NCBI GenBank assembly: GCA_005880805.1
Contig: VBFZ01000188.1
Location: forward strand, 1-5,988
Direction: 5' to 3'
DNA from: Chloroflexota bacterium
GTDB taxonomy: Bacteria > Chloroflexota > Limnocylindria > Limnocylindrales > CSP1-4
DNA: 5,988 nucleotides
Shown here one piece after another: positions 5,373-5,988 of the stretch (positions are counted from its first letter, which is position 1; every line of letters begins with the position of its first letter). Below the pieces are notes generated by a model that made no database searches, was not told where the DNA came from, and saw only the letters and a list, made by a program, of their open reading frames with translations. The position numbers were made by a program, and so were the translations under genes.

Positions 5373-5988
5373 ATGACAAGCGACGCCCTGACCGCCAAAT
5401 CGACGGACCCCACACGCAAGACCGCGCTCGTCGCAGGGGTGCTGTACCTGGTCACCTTCCTCAGCTCGATCCCCGCGGTCTTCCTCCTCGACCCGGTGCT
5501 CACCAACCCTCAGTACATCGTGAGCGCCGGAGCCGACTCGCAGGTCCGTCTCGGCGCCGGCCTCGACCTCGTGAACGCGCTTGCGTGCATCGGCACGGCC
5601 GTCGCCCTGTTCTCGCTGGTCAAGCGCCAGCACGAAGGACTCGCCCTCGGCTTCGTCACCACCCGGATGTTCGAGGCCGCAGTCATCGTCATCGGGGTCG
5701 TCAGCATCCTGTCTGTCGTGACCTTGCGGCAGGCCGGGGCTGCCAACGGCGATGCGGCGTCGCTGGTCCCGGTCGGCCAGGCACTCGTCGCGATCCGTGA
5801 CTGGACCTTTGTGCTCGGACCGGGCACGGCCGGCCTGAACGCCTTGCTGCTCGGCACGCTGATGTACCGCTCCCGTCTCGTGCCCCGCCTGATCCCAACG
5901 ATCGGGCTGATCGGCGGCCCGATCTACTACTCGGCCGTCATCGCGATCGTCCTCGGCATCACGAGTGTCGGCAGCGTCTGGCAGGGGA
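5373..5988 (+). CDS. DUF4386 family multi-pass membrane protein (3' end cut by window edge)
   Basis: The frame from ATG 5373 is open to the window edge (205 codons); as I recall, the family is about 230-240 residues, so roughly 25-40 are missing. It starts MTSDALTAKSTDPTRKTALVAG. Hydrophobic segments at about 17-39, 60-83, 100-118, 142-165 and 173-197 predict at least five membrane helices in the inner membrane. The pattern TRKTALVAGVLYLVTFLSSIP, NPQYIVSAGADSQVRLGA, KRQHEGLALGFVTTRMFEA and LVAIRDWTFVLGPG, then LMYRSRLVPRLIPTIGLIGG, is characteristic of DUF4386 proteins. Their function is not known. A good Shine-Dalgarno, AAGGAGAG (5357-5364), sits 8 bases before the start. The gene is divergent from the PPOX-like gene across 146 bases. 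Confidence 0.85.
   Translation, partial: MTSDALTAKSTDPTRKTALVAGVLYLVTFLSSIPAVFLLDPVLTNPQYIVSAGADSQVRLGAGLDLVNALACIGTAVALFSLVKRQHEGLALGFVTTRMFEAAVIVIGVVSILSVVTLRQAGAANGDAASLVPVGQALVAIRDWTFVLGPGTAGLNALLLGTLMYRSRLVPRLIPTIGLIGGPIYYSAVIAIVLGITSVGSVWQG

Overview
The window is GC-rich bacterial DNA (by eye well above 60% GC, third codon positions mostly G or C). It is densely packed with genes that recall soil Chloroflexota or Actinobacteria: an F420-dependent nitroreductase-type protein (Ddn family), a TetR_C_1 regulator, a DksA-like protein without cysteines, a very large class III cyclase/ATPase, a PPOX-fold flavoprotein and a DUF4386 membrane protein. The phylum is an inference from gene content; no rRNA or other firm marker is present.

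Layout. Positions 1-416 (minus) hold a Ddn-type deazaflavin-dependent oxidoreductase cut by the left edge. It is divergent from a TetR-family repressor (586-1215, plus). The gap between them carries two copies of a CTTAC-N3-GTAAG-like palindrome and a plausible minus-strand promoter, so the repressor probably controls the oxidoreductase and itself. A small DksA/TraR-like protein follows (1258-1608, plus).

Positions 1661 to about 4705 (plus) are one long gene now split over three reading-frame segments. The first encodes a zinc ribbon, a class III nucleotidyl cyclase and an AAA/STAND-type ATPase. The second encodes TPR-like helical repeats. The third is a 42-codon tail in the first frame again. 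Coding quality stays high on both sides of each break, so the breaks are either recent mutations or assembly/sequencing errors.

Positions 4720-5226 (minus) encode a pyridoxamine-phosphate-oxidase-like split-barrel protein that converges on the cyclase gene, with a 9-bp hairpin between the two ends. Positions 5373-5988 (plus) encode a DUF4386 multi-pass membrane protein cut by the right edge, with a recognisable promoter and Shine-Dalgarno sequence in front.

No tRNA, rRNA, CRISPR array, insertion sequence or phage gene was seen. The window reads as ordinary chromosomal accessory/regulatory sequence. I see no clearly new biological system. The points most worth checking are the two frame breaks in the cyclase/ATPase gene, the paired TetR operators with the uncertain TetR start, and the cysteine-free DksA-like protein.
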